A stretch of DNA of 64,000 nucleotides from Tolypeutes matacus (GCA_026826555.1 JAKSZT010053836.1:7493356-7557355); one strand, 5' to 3'. Counted from the stretch's first letter, positions 31,603 through 43,327 are shown. Program-made: numbers and translations. Notes: generated by a model not told the origin, from the letters alone.

Positions 31603-34162
31603 GTGAGGCCAAAAGCCTCAAAATTGAAATGGCTAATTAAATTCATGAATCTGTATGTGTATTTGGGTGTTCATACAACCAGCATCATCTTATATATTGA
31701 AAAAATAGGAATAGTAGATCACATAAGCCCTTTAAACATGGTAGCGATGTTTAAAACTGCTCCCTCTCAAGCTGGACTTCTTCTAACAGAACTGAATCCC
31801 ACATCCCTTCAGACTCTCATATACCACTCCAATTCACATGTCAGCATGAGGTACAGTTCCCATGGAAAGTATTACAAAGATTAAGTCCAGAGAGTTTCTA
31901 CACCATTAGATCTTCAGGGTACTTGGTGTCATTGCAAGCCTGGGAGCACTGACATGGATATTGGGGCAAGTAAGAGTCACACTGAGGCTTTCAAATCCCA
32001 TTTTATTATTGACTGTTTTATGAAAACCCAGTGCCCAGTGCTCCCTGGCTAATGTCTATTCCCACTCCTTGGGCATGTTCCTGGCAATGTCATACTCTGA
32101 TTGACCCACTAGTCATGGACTTTCGCAGAACTCATTTGCAGTGACAGCTGTGACTGCCTCTTAAAGCAGAAAAACTGTCCAGCATTTCCATTCTCTCATT
32201 TGAAACCTAACAGGAGTGCTAATCAGCGTGTTGCCTCTTTTCCCTTTTAAAGTAGAAAGTGAGTGGCATTTAGTCGTAAATCTTGTTAAATCCCAATATT
32301 CTGAATCGATATATTAGCTATCATCCCAATCCCCAAATTATGTTAATGATAAAGTGCAAATCAGCAGTCGGGTTTAATATAAAATAGAAGGCTGGGGATC
32401 TCCTTGGGCTAAATTACTATCAACTGTATTCAAACACTAGCGCTAAACATATCTTTTAGAACAGAAGATAGTAAATTGCTGTTTCATAGTCATAAATCAA
32501 TAGCTGTCTAGTGAATGCTTTCAAAGTGTGCAGGAGAGAAAGGACAGAGTGATGTGTTCTAATTAAAGGTGAACAAGTAAAAGGACTGTTGTTTTAGAGC
32601 ATCAGGGACCCAGCTACTGAGAATAGGAGACAAAATTTAAGCATGGTCAAACTTGTTCATTATATATCCCTTCAAAACATTCATTCCTTCTGCTGAAAAA
32701 AAAAAAGTTAATTAAAATGTATTGCCAATATTCCCTAAGGAGAGTACTTTTTAAACAATGCAGAGTAGTGAAACCTCTTATGTTCCAAACATAAGCTGTG
32801 CCTGGTTTTCAGTCTCAAAATAATTTGCCAACTTCCAATTTAATTATGACTGAGATTCAAGTCAACTGTTTAGTGTTCTATAGATACACTTTCTGTAGAT
32901 TCCAGCTGGCAGCAAGTGGAAAGTTTCCAAAGACCTTGAAAATATATCATGGAATGAAAAAGAGGAAAGTAGTAAAAAGGAAGAAAAGAAGTGAAGTTGC
33001 TTTTCTTTCCAGTTTGACCACTAAAAATATAATCAGATATATTACTTTCTCTGTGGTAATCTCTCTGTCATTTAAGATTTTCCCAAAACGTGCTTTATCT
33101 TTCCTGGAAATCAGAACTAAAATCCACTCTTTTTACAGTGTAAGGAAAAGAGAGGACTTCAAATTTATCCAAATAGAGATGTATAGATATCTTGAGACAA
33201 TCTATCTAATTTTATCACTCTGATCGCTTTTAATTTGGTAAAGTCATAGAACCATAGTTTCCAACTCTAAACATCAGTAGTACACTAATGCATTCTAATT
33301 GGTATGTACAATGTTGTCATCAAAATTCAGGTACTACCTTCGATGAGAACCTTGAGAGGGTTAAAGAATCGAGTGTCCTTTTGAAAACATCAGGTGATGT
33401 CACACTTTAAAAAGAACAGAGGAGGGGAAAGTTTGGAGCAAAGTTCTTGGCCTACTGCCCCAAAGGGGCCACTGTTGGCTTTAATTTTTGTTATTCTAAT
33501 GTTTGTCAACTTTTGTCTTCCTGGTAAATGTCCTAGGCAGATCAATAAGAATATGAAACTACATTACCAAATGCTTAAATGAGTATTGTCTTTCAAAATA
33601 ATAATCATTTACATAAGAAAATCTTCTGGCACCACCGTGACATGGTCATCAGGCACAGAGCATGCAGCCCTCAATTCCTATGTACCTCTTAAGCATGCAT
33701 GTGTGAGGTGTGGCAGGCCCAGCCTCCCAGCCCTGCGAGTCCTGGGTGGGAAGCAAACCTGAGCTCACTGGAGGTCCTGGCAAGCTGGGAAGAACACAGC
33801 AATCAGAAGTAAAGGCGGATACAAAGCATCTCTATGTTACATAGAGTTACCCACTATTCCACTCTCCAGAAGCCAAAATAAGCCCCTCTTATTTTAGGGG
33901 CTCCGATATCCAAAGACTCAGCATGCCAACTAACACAGTCTACAGGTTTCAACGGAGCAGCCGGCAGGGCCTCTGGAGCACTGGCTGCTGGGCGGGAGGT
34001 TGGCTGTGGGCCTCTGGAGCTGCTGATCAGATGGAGCCAGGTTATTCCTGAAGCCAGCTTTACCCATGAACTAACTCTCCCCATAAAACAATAAACCACA
34101 ACTGTAGGCAAAGCATTCTAGGGATAACATCCAAGCTCAAACATTTCCCAGTTAAATAGGGG
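31600..34162. other. Repeat-poor stretch, no gene
   Basis: 2.5 kb without a recognisable interspersed repeat. AT-rich 32180-32560 has several short motifs common in conserved enhancers (TTAATGATAAAG, GCAAATCAGCAG, CTAAATTACTATC). The 141-codon frame at 32798-33223 is basic and low-complexity in part, with no domain I recognise. Conservation cannot be judged from one sequence. Confidence 0.4.
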
Positions 34163-34189
34163 AAAAAAAAAAAAAAAAAAAAAAAAAAA
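34163..34189 (+). repeat. Orphan poly(A), 27 bases
   Basis: A27 with AATAAA at about 34089-34094, but no recognisable SINE, LINE or gene copy upstream and no obvious target-site duplication. It may mark an unrecognised retrocopy or be a simple expansion. Confidence 0.9.
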
Positions 34190-34578
34190 GCCCAGCGTAC
34201 CTTATGTACTGACACAAAAACGACATCATTAGGGGGAAGAAAGAGTTAATTTGAAAACTACATTAACACAAGTGTTCTGTCATGGAGATGGAGATGAAAG
34301 AGCAAGAGAGCACCTGAGCAGAAATGGGTTCACAGGTGTTCCTCCACAGTCACTGAGGACTCCTTTTAAAGTGCTCCTAGAGACAGCCCTACCTACCTGC
34401 TATTGGTGAAATTGAGCTGGGCTCCTGCTAGTCTGTCAATTTAAAAATCCCATTATATTAATGATATCTGTAAACATGTTGATACATGAGACATGCATTT
34501 TATACACACACATTATGCACATAGATTATAATAACATATTATAATAAATATAAAACTATATCAGCCAAGGGAAAAGTC
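34190..34578. other. Unassigned stretch
   Basis: AT-rich; nothing recognisable. Confidence 0.4.
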
Positions 34579-34586
34579 TACATCCT

Positions 34587-34617
<31 letters not shown>

Positions 34618-34709
34618 CCGGGAGGTCCCGGGGATCGAACCCAGGTCCCTCCATATGGCAGATGGACGCCCAACCATTTGAGCCACATCCGCCCCCATAC
34701 ATCCTTCCT
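34579..34709 (-). mobile_element. DAS SINE, monomeric, antisense, young, perfect 12 bp duplication
   Basis: TACATCCTTCCT flanks both sides exactly (34579-34590 and 34698-34709). The body has 26 Ts (the poly(A) tail on the minus strand) and a tRNA-Ala-like unit whose head is GGGGGCGGATGTGGCTCAAA near 34696 and whose B box is GGGTTCGATCCCCGG. The perfect duplication, long pure tail and near identity with 7262-7345 mark it as one of the youngest insertions here. Confidence 0.97.
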
Positions 34710-36809
34710 CATCTTTAAAGACATGACCTATCTGGACTGTATATAAGCTGAGTTGATGGAATGGATGATCGAACCTTTGTAGTCTTCAGCAGGGGACGAG
34801 GGTGCATGTACTCGGTGAGTTCCCAGGTTATTCAGCTCACAACGCTCTAAGATTTCAGCTTTTCTTCGCTAGGTGACCAGCACCGGGAAGGGCTGCGTCC
34901 ACTCCTTAAAGGAAAGGCTGGGCCCTGGCTTTCCTCCCAGGAGTTTGTGGGCTGAGTTGATTGGCGTGAGGTGTGTGCCGGCCAGAGGGTGTGCCACAGT
35001 GTGCTCAGGAAGGATGATGAGTTTCCTGCACGATTCCAGCTCCTTTCTCACACACAAAGTCCTCATCCCCTTTTGCTCCTCACCCCATCTCCTACCAATT
35101 TTAAAGACCCCTTTTAAGAAAACATCAGCTCACTGACAGCACACCCCGCAGAAAACTGTCATTTCTGAGAAGCTGGCATTAAAACATGTGAAGAATATTC
35201 CCAGGAATTTCTTCCACTCTGCATAATGCAGAATCCAGGGTTTGGTCACTGTCATTTCACAATAACTCACTCACATGAGACAGAGAAAGAGAAAGGTCAA
35301 TTTTTCCAAGACTTCTGTCTTTTTTTCCCTTAATGAATTATCAACTCAACCAGCTGGGTCTTGATTTTTTTTTTTTTTTAATACTAGGATTTAAAAAAAA
35401 ATACTATAATTTGGAGTGTCTTCTTTTTACTCTCAGCCCAGCTGTTCATCATGACTTTGGAAACTAAGTTCCCTGACAAAGTGCTAGTATGAGACAAGGC
35501 ATAGATTTTGAGCCTTTTTTTATGTTAGGTACACACGGTCTGAAAACAATGACCTCATCCGGAACGGCTCAGGAAAGAGGCATTTTTTCCCTTTAGTCAG
35601 TGATGCCTTGATGTTCAGTTGGATTACCTGCCCCACAATCCAACTTTTCTCCATAGTTACTTTTGAACACAGCAATTTTGCTTATTGGAAAATTTATGAA
35701 GGCATCATTTAAATGGTGAAAGACACGTAGAACTAATATCCCTGCCATTCAAATAATTGGCTAAGAGGTAGAAGCAAACTGGCATAATTAAGTGTGAGGT
35801 TAACTTAATCCCTCCAATAAAAACAACCACTAGCACCTATTCTGAAAACTTAATATAATGTAAGGCCATAACCTGCCCATTAAAAGGAAAGGCTATTTGA
35901 AACATATCAGACACAAGGTTTAATTAATTGAAGATCCCCAGCTTGCTCTCTTTCCCATACACGTGGCTTTTTTGTTTCATTTTCTTTTGAAATGGCTGTG
36001 GTGGCAGCCACACTCAGGGGTCACCTCACACTGCTTTCCTCTAGCGCAGGCCACTGCCTGGAACTCTGTGCCCCTGATAACATCCTCCCGACTTGGCAGT
36101 AGCACCAGGCGCCCAACAAAAGATCAAAACTGGATCACCCACTGATAAAATGCTTGGCATTTGCAGAGCTGTCACATGTTCACTGCTGCCAAAAGGCCAG
36201 TCGCATTTATTGAAATCTTCTGATTAAGTCTAATGCCTGGCATCTCATGACAGTGATTCCGCATATTAGTCCTCATGGTTTTTTGTTAGTGGCTCAGGAA
36301 TTTTACCATCCTAGTCACCATCCTCCAAATTCGACTTCTGTTAGTTGAACCGGAATTGGTGGATTTATTAGAATTATGAAACCAACTGCTCAAAAACTGT
36401 TTAAAACACACAACTGTTTTCTCGTTAAATGGCAGTGGCACCTTTACGATGCCATTTTAAAATCTGAGACCCTGCGTGTGTTCCTTACCCCACATAACTC
36501 AAGCATCTGAGAAACCGGGAGCAGGTCTCTCCCAAACCATGCTCCTCAGAATCTTCGTGGGAAGGCGATTGCCAGTCAGCAAAATTAATAAATAAAAGTG
36601 CATTAAACTGCATTTTTACTGGTAGTTGAGAAATGCTTAAACATCATTAAAGAGGTTTCTCAACCATGGACTTCTCGGAGCCATCAATATGCAAATGTGC
36701 CTGGTAACTCTTCAAGAGAAGACGAGGGTAAGGAGCATTTCTTAACTTTATTTGACCAGAGAACCCCCAATCCCAGCACAACTATTAACTTACCACAAAA
36801 CAGAATTTG
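34710..36809. other. Repeat-poor stretch, no gene
   Basis: 2.1 kb with no recognised interspersed repeat apart from short T/A runs at 35366-35400. The segments at 35700-35950 (GGTTTAATTAATTGAAGA) and 36180-36720 have the look of conserved noncoding DNA. Short frames at 34869-35136 on both strands overlap. Confidence 0.4.
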
Positions 36810-36935
36810 GAAACACTGATCTAAGGAAGAGGGATAGAAGGGATTTTAGAGATCATTTACTTCATAGTTTCAAAGATCAGAAATCGTAAAGCCGGAGCAA
36901 TTTAGGGACTTGCCCCAAGCCACACAGACTGTGAG
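36810..36935 (-). mobile_element. Weak MIR-like fragment, antisense
   Basis: TTTTAGAGATCATTTACTTC followed by GGACTTGCCCCAAGCCACAC and AGACTGTGAGGAGGG suggests an old MIR/MIR3-like SINE. It is diverged. Confidence 0.4.
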
Positions 36936-37645
36936 GAGGGTGCTTCTTGTCCCGGGGACACCCAGCAATGCTCGGTTTTGCTATTGGAATGGCTACACGA
37001 GGCCGCACGCTTGGCTCTGGTTTGAAGTAAGAAATGATTTGCAGTAATGATACCATGTGCTGGTAACACAGATGCTGCCATGTTCTTAGGCAAACGGCAC
37101 ATCTTACAACAAATTACGTTAAAAGACCTGGCCGAGGTCATCTTTGCTATCGCAGAACCAGGAGGCAGAACCTGCCACAGTGCAATTTATGGTGGCGCCG
37201 AATGTGAAAAGTAGCAGATATCAGTAACAAAACATTCACGGGATCCTGATTAAGTTTTTAAACTAAGCAGAAGAGGCAGAAACTTGAGGCAAATTGAATT
37301 CCATAAGAAAAACGGTTCCATTGAGATAGATGGAAACTAAAATTTTTAAAAGGTCATATTCAATAAGGAAGAAAATCTTCTAAACTCTACCAGAAAGACC
37401 TGGGGGAGGAGTTAATCAACCATTTGCCATTTCCCTTGAACTTGTGTTCCAAAAAAATTCAATTATAAGCCTAGACCATTGGTCTTAAGCCAATGTCATC
37501 TATGACTGTGGACAAGATCAAGTTTCAAGAACTTAAAAGGACAATGAAGTTTGCTTCACTGAAACATAAAGCACTCCTATTACACGTGATCGCTACATAG
37601 CTCAGCTTCACAAACTGCAGACAGAACAGCGTCACATTCATGCTA
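36936..37645. other. Unassigned stretch
   Basis: No recognised element. Confidence 0.4.
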
Positions 37646-37845
37646 ACGTGTGCCGAGTGCTCATGCTCTCAGGCACTGAACCCAGACCCGTTGTTGATTT
37701 CGTATAACACCATCTGAGGCAGGTAGCAGCATCATCCCCATTTTAAAGATGAGGCAACTGAAACTGAGAGGCATTAAAGAACTTATCCAAGGTCATTCCT
37801 CTAGCAAGAGACACAGCTGGGAATTGGGCACAGTCTGAACCAAAG
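37646..37845 (-). mobile_element. MIR SINE, antisense
   Basis: TGCCGAGTGCTCATGCTCTC, ATCCCCATTTTAAAGATGAG, CAACTGAAACTGAGAGGCAT, CCAAGGTCATTCCTCTAGCA in order. Confidence 0.88.
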
Positions 37846-38039
37846 AAGAATATTAGAACGGCTTGGGATGAACCCATTAAATCAAAGAAGAAGTTAAAGC
37901 CACCCATATGCCTGAAATAACAGGTAGGGTGATTTAAAAAAAAAAAGCAAAATAAGTGAAATGAGGTTAGCAGTACAAAAAGTTATATGATGCCCCAAAG
38001 CTGCTTAAACTTTCTGCAAGAAGTCTAAATACTGGGGAT

Positions 38040-38042
<3 letters not shown>

Positions 38043-38103
<61 letters not shown>

Positions 38104-38126
38104 TGAGTGTGTGTGTGTGTGTGTGA
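38043..38126 (+). repeat. Compound (TG)n(GA)n(TG)n microsatellite
   Basis: About 14 TG units, then about 15 GA units, a short AAAGTGAG break, then about 10 TG units. Confidence 0.98.
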
Positions 38127-38774
38127 TGGGGTTGGATTTTATTGTTGACGTCATAAGAATAATTTTTCTGCATTACATTCTGTTCTCATGAGAGTCTCTG
38201 AATTAATCTCATTCACAAAGAGACTGAGTAGATGCATCATCCCTGTCTGTGCAAAGGCTGTGGTGAGGGGAGGACAATTACACAGGCTGCTTGCCTCTCC
38301 TGGGGCTGCTGCACAGGGCCATATTCCAAGTTCAGGTGGGAGCTGCCGTCCAACATTTACACAGACCAGGAGGAGGCAGGAGATGCAGCTTCTTGTCCTG
38401 GCCTCTCTGCTAACTCACCTACTAATGCAGCCAAATCACCAAAGTGGCTTCCAAATCTGAAAAAGGGGCCTAAAAAACCTACGCTATCTACATCAGAATA
38501 GGTGAGAGACGAGAGTCCACTCATCTTTTCTGGCAACTCTTTTTCTTTCTCTCTCTCTATCTCTTTTCTTTTATTTTTCTGTTTGCCAGTATTTTTTTTT
38601 TCTTTCAAAAAAGAGTTTGAGATGAATTCTCTAGCATGCAGAAACTGTACTCTCCACATACACAATAGGCTGCAAGGGATATACAGTAATGAGTACATGG
38701 GAATCCATTCCCTGGCTTTCTGCTTATCCTAATTACTGCCTGATGCTGCCCCTAACATCTGCCACCACAAAATA
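38127..38774. other. Unassigned stretch
   Basis: Includes a GC-richer part (38240-38420) and a pyrimidine-rich run (38533-38610). No family or gene recognised. Confidence 0.4.
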
Positions 38775-39005
38775 GGGGCTAATATTTAGCAAACGGTTAT
38801 TCCATCCCATGCATTTATTACATACATCTCTCAAATATTCTTCATAAATTTATGTTAAGTACTAGTATTAATTCTTCTTTAACAGATGAGAAAACTAAGC
38901 CTAAGAGAAAGAGTGTTTTTTATGGTCACGGAGCGTGAAAAAGTCTGAAAAACTCGGGCTTGAACTCAGGCCTGTAGGTCATTCAGCTCTTAAACACTAT
39001 ACCAT
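38775..39005 (-). mobile_element. MIR SINE, antisense
   Basis: GGCTAATATTTAGCAAACGG, TTCTTTAACAGATGAGAAAA, CTAAGCCTAAGAGAAAGAGT, GGGCTTGAACTCAGGCCTGT, CAGCTCTTAAACACTATACC. Confidence 0.9.
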
Positions 39006-39761
39006 ATAGTATACGGTATATGGCTGACCCTTCTCCAGCCTTCTCCAGGGAGTGCTGCTGAAGGAGTGTACGTGACTGCCAACTAACCAATGACGGTGCT
39101 GTCATTTCCATGAACCTTTTTAAATAGAGAGAAAATAAATTAAAGCAGAATGTACTTAGTGTTTGCCATAAGATATTTCTATATCTCCTATAAAAAGCTA
39201 GGACTCTGAGGTGGTGGGCTCTCTATGCCTCCCCGCCCCCATCACCAATTTCCTTCTTCCTTATCTTTCATCCCACCCACTCTGCTTGGCGAGAGGGAAT
39301 TAAAAGGCATTCTGTATTCCCTGCAAAAGCAACAAGCATTTCTCTTTCTGTGCCTTTGAGAAAGTTGTAACGAAGTCTGAAAGGAAAAAATTACTCCAGA
39401 AGGAGATTCTACCTTTGTCTCATTGTAAGAGGATCGAAAATTGTCTTGACTTATTAGAGTGTTGATTTTTATGGTTTCCACATTAATTACCATTTTTATT
39501 TGACACACAAATGATATACGGCCTCAAGAGTTGTGAAAAATTCCACAAAATGCGAATGTTCTCACTGTCCTGATTTTGATAATCAGGGTAGGTTAAACGT
39601 TCGCTATATTAGAAACTATGCATGTGTCCCCAGACCTAGTTTTTCTCCTCAGGTCTGATTTTTAGAATGCTGGTGATAAACTAAGCCTGATTTATTATAT
39701 GACCATCCTGTATGGGAAAAGACTAACTTTGGGTATCTTTGGTCAACCTTAAGAGACATAG
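39006..39761. other. Unassigned stretch
   Basis: No recognised repeat. The minus-strand frame at 39242-39508 has no recognisable domain. Confidence 0.4.
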
Positions 39762-40225
39762 GGGGGATGGATGTGGCTCGGATGGTTGGGTGTCTGTCTC
39801 CCTTATGGAGGGACCTGGGTTGGATACCCAGGACCTCCCAGTAAAAATAAAAAAAGAAAAATATAGAATGTGCGTGGGCCACCAGGCCCCGTGAGCTGTT
39901 GTGCCGCCAGGCCCCATGAACGGGTGAGCCACCAGGCCCTGCGAGCCACGCAGCAAGATGATGACGTAACAGGAGAGGACACCAGGGAGACTCAAGACAA
40001 GACATGCCAAAATACCAGGAACTAAGGTGGTGCAGGTGGTAGGACGCCTCTCTCCCACATCGGAGTTTCCGAGGATCGAATCCCAGTGAAGACAGGAGAA
40101 GAAGGATGAGAAGAGAGAGCAGGAAACAGACAAAGAGAGTTGCTCAGCGAATGGACATAGAAACAGCAAAAACGGGGGGGGGGGGGCTGGATAAAAGTAA
40201 ATAAATAAATAAATCCTTAAAAAAA
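39762..40225 (+). mobile_element. DAS SINE, dimeric, with 25 bp tandem triplication in the linker
   Basis: Left unit 39763-39845 (GATGTGGCTCGGATGGTTGG, B box GGGTTGGATACCCAGG), A-rich spacer, then three GC-rich 25-base units starting at 39878, 39903 and 39928 (GCCACCAGGCCC, GCCGCCAGGCCC, GCCACCAGGCCC). The right unit runs from about 40022 (GGTGGTGCAGGTGGTAGGAC, B box-like GGATCGAATCCC). The tail includes a G12 run at about 40175-40186 and (TAAA)n. The CCACCAGGCCC linker replaces the GAGCTGG linker of other copies. No clear target-site duplication. Confidence 0.88.
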
Positions 40226-40227
40226 TG

Positions 40228-40475
40228 TATAGGGGAGGAAGATACAGACTATAGTTAGTAGTAATACTTTGACGATGCTCTTTCATGATTTGTTAACAAA
40301 TATTTCACAACAATGCGGGGTGTTTGGGGGTGGGCTGTGATGTGTGGGAGCCCTGCATGACATCATGCATGTTTGTTTTGTAAGTTCACAATGTTTACTG
40401 AACACTTACAGTTTATGTCTATTCATGTATAAATGATATATTTCAATAAATTGTTTGGAAAAAAAAAGAAACCAT
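40228..40475 (+). mobile_element. Probable L1 3' UTR tail of another subfamily
   Basis: CTATAGTTAGTAGTAATACT, TTTCATGATTTGTTAACAAA, ATTTCACAACAATGCGGGG and a terminal TTTCAATAAATTG with an A9 tail look like a retroelement 3' end. The DAS SINE abuts it upstream. The L1 assignment is by analogy. Confidence 0.4.
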
Positions 40476-40639
40476 TAAAAAAATAATGTCTATACGATCA
40501 GTAAAATATGACACAGAACCATGAAGTGAACACATGCTGTTAGAAAAATGACAGTGACAGACTTGCTCAACACAGCGTTGCCCAAATCTCCAATTTGTGA
40601 AAAAAAACCACTATTTCTGTGAAGCACAGTAAAATGAGG

Positions 40640-41138
40640 TATGCCTGTATAGGCATTTCGTGCTACAAATTTCCACCGAGGTACTGCTTTAGCACCATCC
40701 CAGAAATTCTGATATGTTTTGTTTTCATTGTCATTCGTTCAAAATACTTTCCATTTTGATTTCTTTTTTTAATTAATAAGTTATTGAGAAGTGTATTATT
40801 TACTTTCCAGATATAGAGGAGTTTCTTTGAGGATTTTTTTGTTATTGATTTCTAATTTTATTCCTTTTTCAATGAGACCATACTGTGTATGGCCTGAATC
40901 CTTTTGAATTTATCAAGACTTGTTTTATGGCCCAGAATATGCTCTATGTGGCCAATGTCCCATGCATGCTGGAAAAGAATGTGTTTTCTGTTTTGAATGT
41001 CGTGTTCTATAAATGTCACCCAGGTCAAACTGGTTGATAATGCTGTTCAAGTCTACAGTATCTTTGCTGATTTTCTGCCTATTTGTTCTATCAGTTATTG
41101 AGAGAAGAGTATTAAAATCTCTGACTTTGTGGGAAAAA
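40640..41138 (-). mobile_element. L1 ORF2 endonuclease-domain fragment, antisense
   Basis: Antisense L1 landmarks: GACTTGTTTTATGGCCCAGA, ATGCTGGAAAAGAATGTGTT, TGTTCTATAAATGTCACCCA, ATTTGTTCTATCAGTTATTG. Translation of the minus strand gives RDFNTLLSITDRTNRQKISK and NSIINQFDLGDIYRTRHSKQ, the C-terminal part of the L1 endonuclease domain. It is truncated on both sides; the conserved GDFN motif reads RDFN here. Confidence 0.85.
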
Positions 41139-41413
41139 AAAATTCCACACATAGCTTTGTTCCCAAAGGCCGAAGGAAGCTCCTTATTGACTGCTATACA
41201 CAGAGGGCCACATCTTATCCTGAAGTTTTTGTTGTGGGAGGTTAGGAAAACAGAATAAACACTTAGACAATGTATGCCTGCCCTGCAAATGTTGCTACTC
41301 TATTCCACTCTTTCCTGCATCTTTTATGGAGTATATATCACTACCAAGATGACCCCCTTCTCTTTGGAAGTTGCATTCTAAGTTAGTGGTGAGAGATGAT
41401 ATGCAATATATGT
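41139..41413. other. Unassigned short interval
   Basis: Nothing recognisable. Confidence 0.4.
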
Positions 41414-41497
41414 TTTTAGGAGGTACCAGGGATTGAACCCAGGACCTTGTACATGGGAAGCAGGTGCTTAATCACTTGAGCTGTATCCACTCCCCGG
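41414..41497 (-). mobile_element. DAS SINE monomer, antisense, tailless
   Basis: Minus strand: GGGGAGTGGATACAGCTCAA at the head, B box GGGTTCAATCCCTGG, ending at TACCTCCTAAAAA. It has no poly(A) and no duplication, and the A box is decayed, so it is old. Confidence 0.85.
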
Positions 41498-42419
41498 CAA
41501 CATTTTATTGAGAACGAGAATGTTGCTCCACCTGACTCCAATTCTTCAACTCGCCACTCTAATTTAGGGGACTTTAATTTACTGTAACTTCCTGTATTAT
41601 CCCACCTAGTTAACAATTTGCAAACAATAAGACAGTCACATTGAGTCTCTAATGAGAGCAATCTTTTTAATTTATGGTCTCAAGCAAGCTTACTAGTACA
41701 AAGATTTCCTGTTGGCTTTTAAAACTCTTGATGTGTTGCCTATGCCTGCTTTCAACTCCCATCTCTTCTCAGAAGACCATTTACTTACTTCAACAAAGGG
41801 TGTAGGGCTAGTCTGAATTTATATGCATCACATTATAAAACTAATAAAAAGTCCAAAAAATAAAAGAAAAATCTTTTTACTCCATTCCTTGCAATGATGG
41901 ACCCTATTTTCCAGAAAGTGACTTTCACCAAAAATAAAGCAACTGCAGTCACAAGAGTCCAAGTTCAAGAGCAAAACAACATATATTTAAACTCCTCAAA
42001 ATAAGTCCGCACTGAGGGGGCCTTGCTATACTATTTCAGGGTTCCTAAGAACCAAGGGGCACTGAGGTCAAGGGCAAAATTGTCTTTCACAGTCAAGTGC
42101 TTCTTCCAAACAGTAGCTTTCTGTTCCCCATGTTCTCTTCCTTTGGGCACACAGGCACAGACAGTGTGGAAGCGAGAGGAAGGCCTCGAGATCATCTGGC
42201 TTTTCCAAGCCAAACATGCAGAACATGGAGGTTTTTGGGATTGTAGAGAGATTGCGAGAGCAGGTCCTTAGTCTGGGCTCCACCTCAACTTCCACCAGAG
42301 AAATTTCAGCTCATCTGCTTGATTTTCTGGGCTTCTGGATGAGCCTTTATTTGAAGAAAGGGTTCCATAGCTAAAAAACAAATACTTTGAAAAATTCGCA
42401 TCTTGTCTAATGCTTTTGT
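41498..42419. other. Unassigned stretch
   Basis: No recognised element. Overlapping opposite-strand frames at 42023-42295 have no recognisable domain. Confidence 0.4.
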
Positions 42420-42550
42420 TTTAGAAAGAAGAAAATGAAGGCCAGTGAGAGTAAAAGACTAGCCCAAGGTCCCAGAGCAAGTGAGTGGCAAAGGCAGGGC
42501 TACGAGCAGCCACAGACTCTGAGCAACACGCTCCAAACTGCCAAGTGCAC
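42420..42550 (-). mobile_element. MIR SINE fragment, antisense
   Basis: AAAATGAAGGCCAGTGAGAG, GACTAGCCCAAGGTCCCAGA, GCAAGTGAGTGGCAAAGGCA. Confidence 0.82.
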
Positions 42551-43154
42551 AGCTCCCTAACATAGGCTTCCGGGAAAGTGCTCAGGATGAGGACTCTTCC
42601 GGGTGCTGCCCTCGCCCCTACAAGTGCAGGCTTGCAGGTAAAATTTGTTGTACTAGACAAAGAGGTCAGGGGCAGAAAAGTAGCAAGAGCTCTGTCAATT
42701 TAAGCTGAAAAATAAAAATGCAAATTTTCTGAAGTTTAACGTAAATCAATAGAAAAGAATAATTGGTTGATGCAAGTTAAATTTGTGAGCAAACTGGGAT
42801 GGAAGCAGTGCACGTTTCAGGATGAGTCAGCTGGCTGTGAACTTCACTCTTTAGAGACTAACCAGTCCTCCCTTAGCAAACCAGAGCTGTGCTCACTGCG
42901 TGGGGTGCCACACTGGGAGAACATCAGAGGGCCTGGCCTCGGCGGTCAGCCTGGGGTATGCTGTGGATGGAGACCACAGTTGCTGGATCCAGGCAGGAAA
43001 GCTCTACGGTCTGTAAAAATGATGAAAACCAGAATGGGAGTACAGAAATTAACAAATAAGGGTGTATTATGCCAGCTATCCCTAAAGTCTTTGACTTACA
43101 AGAAGGTTCCCTTTAAAAAAACTCCCCAAATGATCCTGGTTTGCCATTCACTAT
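42551..43154. other. Unassigned stretch
   Basis: A 160-codon frame (42767-43249) runs across this stretch and into the MIR that follows. It shows no domain and is treated as accidental. Confidence 0.4.
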
Positions 43155-43327
43155 TTGAGCAAGATAAGCAAGTTATCTGCCTCAGTTTTCTCACCTGTAG
43201 GATGGGAATAATCACAGCACCTACCTCATGGGGTGTTGTGAGAATTTAAAAATAGATGGTTCCTGGTACATAGCTCTATATAAGAATTAGCATCATCATC
43301 TTTGTCATTTTATTATTATTATTATTT
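43155..43327 (+). mobile_element. MIR SINE, 3' two-thirds, with (ATT)n tail
   Basis: GCAAGATAAGCAAGTTATCT, CTCAGTTTTCTCACCTGTAG, GATGGGAATAATCACAGCAC, CTACCTCATGGGGTGTTGTG and a terminal (ATT)n run. Confidence 0.93.

Noticed and set aside
31427..31646. Serine-leucine repeat proteins
   Set aside because: Translation of the (GA)n microsatellite, including the N gap.
32798..33223. 141-codon basic frame
   Set aside because: AT-rich composition, no recognisable domain, no splice or promoter context.
39723..40286. 187-codon minus-strand frame with a hydrophobic segment
   Set aside because: It is the reverse complement of a dimeric DAS SINE.
42767..43249. 160-codon plus-strand frame
   Set aside because: Its last third is MIR sequence and the rest has no recognisable motif.
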